From assembly GCA_903915655.1 (NCBI GenBank), contig CAIWTU010000008.1, forward strand, positions 1 through 45,219: a DNA stretch of 45,219 nucleotides, in the 5' to 3' direction. The DNA is from an uncultured Geobacter sp. (GTDB taxonomy: Bacteria; Desulfobacterota; Desulfuromonadia; Geobacterales; Geobacteraceae). Shown here one piece after another: positions 43,349 to 45,219 of the stretch (position 1 is its first letter; each line of letters opens with the position of its first letter). Below the pieces are notes generated by a model. It was not told the DNA's origin. It saw only the letters and a program-made list of their open reading frames with translations, and ran no database searches. Both the position numbers and the translations under genes were made by a program.

Positions 43349-45219
43349 TTAAGAGTTGTTCTCCAGAATACTTTTTATCTCTTCGAAAAGGAGCTTCTTC
43401 GAGAAGGGCTTGGTGACAAAGCGGACCCGTTCCGGAGGCATTCCCTCGCAATTGATTATGTCCGTCGAATAGCCGCTGATAAAAATCATCTTTATCCGGG
43501 GATTGATCCTGCATATATCTTCGTACAGTGCCCGACCGTTCTTCTTCGGCATGACCATGTCCGATATCACCAGAGAGATCTTATCATGGTGCTTCTTGAA
43601 TTTTCTGAGCGCCTCCTCGCCATCTTCCGCAACTATCAACCGGTACCCTGCCCTTCCCAGTGTCGTTTTGAGAAAATGCCGTACAAACTCTTCATCCTCT
43701 GCAACCAGGATCGTCCCGACGCTCTCTGCCGGAGCTCTTCCCCTCTGATCCATTCCCCGCTCGCTCTCCCCCTCCACCACCGGAAGGTAAATCGTGAAGA
43801 CGGCCCCCTCCCCATGCTTGCTTTCCACCAGAATCGACCCCTTATGCTGCTTGACGATCCCGTAGACTATCGAAAGACCGAGTCCGGTCCCTTTCCCGAC
43901 CTCCTTCGTGGTAAAAAAAGGCTCGAAGATCCTGCCCAGGGTCTTTTCGTCCATCCCCTTTCCGCTGTCCGAAACGGAAATGACCGCGTAGTCGCCTGCC
44001 GCCTCAAGACCATGCTTCTCCACCTCTCCCTGATCCAGAGTGACCTCCCTGGTCTTGATCCTCATTTCTCCACCATCTGGCATTGAATCCCTGGAATTGA
44101 TGGCGAGATTGATGAGTACCTGGCTCAACCGACCGCTGTCCGCCATCACGGTCAGCCTCTCGCCGGAGAGATCGAGAGAAAAATGTATGTTTACCGGCAA
44201 AAGCTTGTGGAGAAACTTCAGGGTATTTGTAATGACATCATCCACGATCAGAGGTTGAAGAGAGATTACCTGTTTCCTGCTGAAGGAGAGGAGGTCACGG
44301 GTAAACTCTGTCGCCTGCTTTGCCGCCAACTGTATCATCTTGATATTGGAGTGCGAATCTTCGTCAGACTCGTCAATAGATTCCTGAAGTTCATCAGCAC
44401 AGCCGATCAGCGCTGTAAGAATATTGTTGAATTCATGCGCCACCCCACCGGCAAGAAGACCGATCGACTCCATCTTCTGGGCCTGCAGTAGCTGCTGTTC
44501 CAGTCTCTTTCGCTCTGTGACATCATGGGCTATCCCCCTGTAGCCCGAAAGCCTCCCCTCGACGTCATACATGAGCGATGCCGAGACATTTACAACTACG
44601 CTCCCGCCATCCTTCCGCCTCAACTCCAGTTCGGCATCTTTTACATATCCTTCCGGAACCAGCTTTTTCCGGAAGAGTGACCTGGCCTGCGAGGTGATCC
44701 GGAGAGCATGCACCAGGTCGAGCGCAAGGAGTTCCTCCTTTGTGTAGCCGAGGATCTCTGACCCCGCGGGGTTGATGTCGACCAGCCTCCCTATGGTATT
44801 CATGATGAAGACCATATCTTTGGATTCTTCAAAAAGCTCCTGGCACCTCTTCTCGGACTCCTGAAGGGCCCCCCTGATCCCTTTCCACTCCGTGATATCC
44901 CTGTCCGATCCGGCCATCCGGTACGGCCTCCCCATCAAATCGCGCAGGCATGCCCCGCGGGCCCGAATCCAGCGATAACTGCCGTCCTTGTGCCTGAGCC
45001 GGTATTTGGCCTCATAGGCAGGGAGCACTCCCGCCAGATAGGCGCTACGGATCTCCATTACCCACTGCTTGTCATCCGGATGGATCCTCGACTCCCACTC
45101 ATCAAGAGTTGTAGAGATTTCATCTTCTCGATAACCGAGCATCCGTTTCCAGCGCGCAGAGTAAAAAGCCTCCCCCTTCAGAAGATCGATGTCCCAGATG
45201 CCATCGTTTGCGCCGTCGA
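43349..45219 (-). CDS. Hybrid PAS sensor histidine kinase with receiver domain (5' end outside window)
   Basis: The reading frame is open to the right edge, so the N-terminus is missing. At least 623 codons are present. Domains in order are a PAS domain with PAC (from [10 protein letters not shown] to [11 protein letters not shown]), a second PAS/PAC ([14 protein letters not shown] to [10 protein letters not shown]), a HisKA domain with the phospho-accepting His in [11 protein letters not shown], an HATPase with [17 protein letters not shown] and GTGLGLSIV, and a receiver domain with phosphorylatable Asp in VISDMVMP and Lys in VTKPFS. No output domain or HPt is seen, so it probably signals through a separate partner. 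The internal ATG at 45142 falls within the first PAS and is not the true start. Confidence 0.92.
   Translation of the reverse strand, partial: DGANDGIWDIDLLKGEAFYSARWKRMLGYREDEISTTLDEWESRIHPDDKQWVMEIRSAYLAGVLPAYEAKYRLRHKDGSYRWIRARGACLRDLMGRPYRMAGSDRDITEWKGIRGALQESEKRCQELFEESKDMVFIMNTIGRLVDINPAGSEILGYTKEELLALDLVHALRITSQARSLFRKKLVPEGYVKDAELELRRKDGGSVVVNVSASLMYDVEGRLSGYRGIAHDVTERKRLEQQLLQAQKMESIGLLAGGVAHEFNNILTALIGCADELQESIDESDEDSHSNIKMIQLAAKQATEFTRDLLSFSRKQVISLQPLIVDDVITNTLKFLHKLLPVNIHFSLDLSGERLTVMADSGRLSQVLINLAINSRDSMPDGGEMRIKTREVTLDQGEVEKHGLEAAGDYAVISVSDSGKGMDEKTLGRIFEPFFTTKEVGKGTGLGLSIVYGIVKQHKGSILVESKHGEGAVFTIYLPVVEGESERGMDQRGRAPAESVGTILVAEDEEFVRHFLKTTLGRAGYRLIVAEDGEEALRKFKKHHDKISLVISDMVMPKKNGRALYEDICRINPRIKMIFISGYSTDIINCEGMPPERVRFVTKPFSKKLLFEEIKSILENNS

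Overview
The window looks like a chromosomal segment from a deltaproteobacterium of the Geobacter/Desulfuromonadales group (inference). The grounds are the gene order (tig-clpP-clpX, then a hybrid PilMNOP/GspDEFG operon, then ftsEX-envC-ctpA), the RNase Y/YmdB/TyrS block, and the overall style of the proteins. Base composition is moderate for most of the window. One MFS transporter gene near the right end is visibly richer in G+C.

Left part (1-16.3 kb), mostly minus strand. Four evenly spaced sigma70-type promoters at 1-335 all point out of the left edge, an arrangement expected upstream of an rRNA operon. Behind them lie tyrS, a YmdB-type phosphodiesterase, rny (RNase Y), fau, a probable 6S RNA, zapA and a short zapB-like gene. 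Next come ftsY, a Roadblock/LC7-like protein and smc, three overlapping or abutting genes. Divergent from smc run a pseudouridine synthase and a large AsmA-family protein. mtaB and cysE follow on the minus strand, with a MITE-like repeat between them.

Middle (17-23.4 kb), plus strand. rph and rdgB overlap. A tRNA cluster (Pro, Arg, His, Leu) precedes tig-clpP-clpX. A second tRNA cluster (Asp, Val, Asp) contains two identical tRNA-Asp genes separated by a terminator-like hairpin.

Envelope and secretion part (23.4-37.7 kb), plus strand. A polyprenol-phosphate mannosyltransferase and a small membrane protein are followed by a tightly packed secretion operon: gspF, gspE, pilM-, pilN-, pilO- and pilP-like genes, gspD, a cohesin-domain ORF and two GspG-type pseudopilins. 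The secretin and cohesin ORFs look like one gene broken at a run of eight C. Next is ftsE-ftsX-envC-ctpA, which links a division ABC-type complex to amidase activation and periplasmic proteolysis.

Right part (37.7-45.2 kb). This looks accessory. It holds a Tat-exported lipoprotein metallophosphoesterase, a G+C-rich sugar-porter MFS gene, an IS630-type transposase remnant and a mostly empty spacer with a strong terminator. It ends with glgC and a hybrid PAS histidine kinase that runs off the right edge. I saw no CRISPR array, prophage or defence system.
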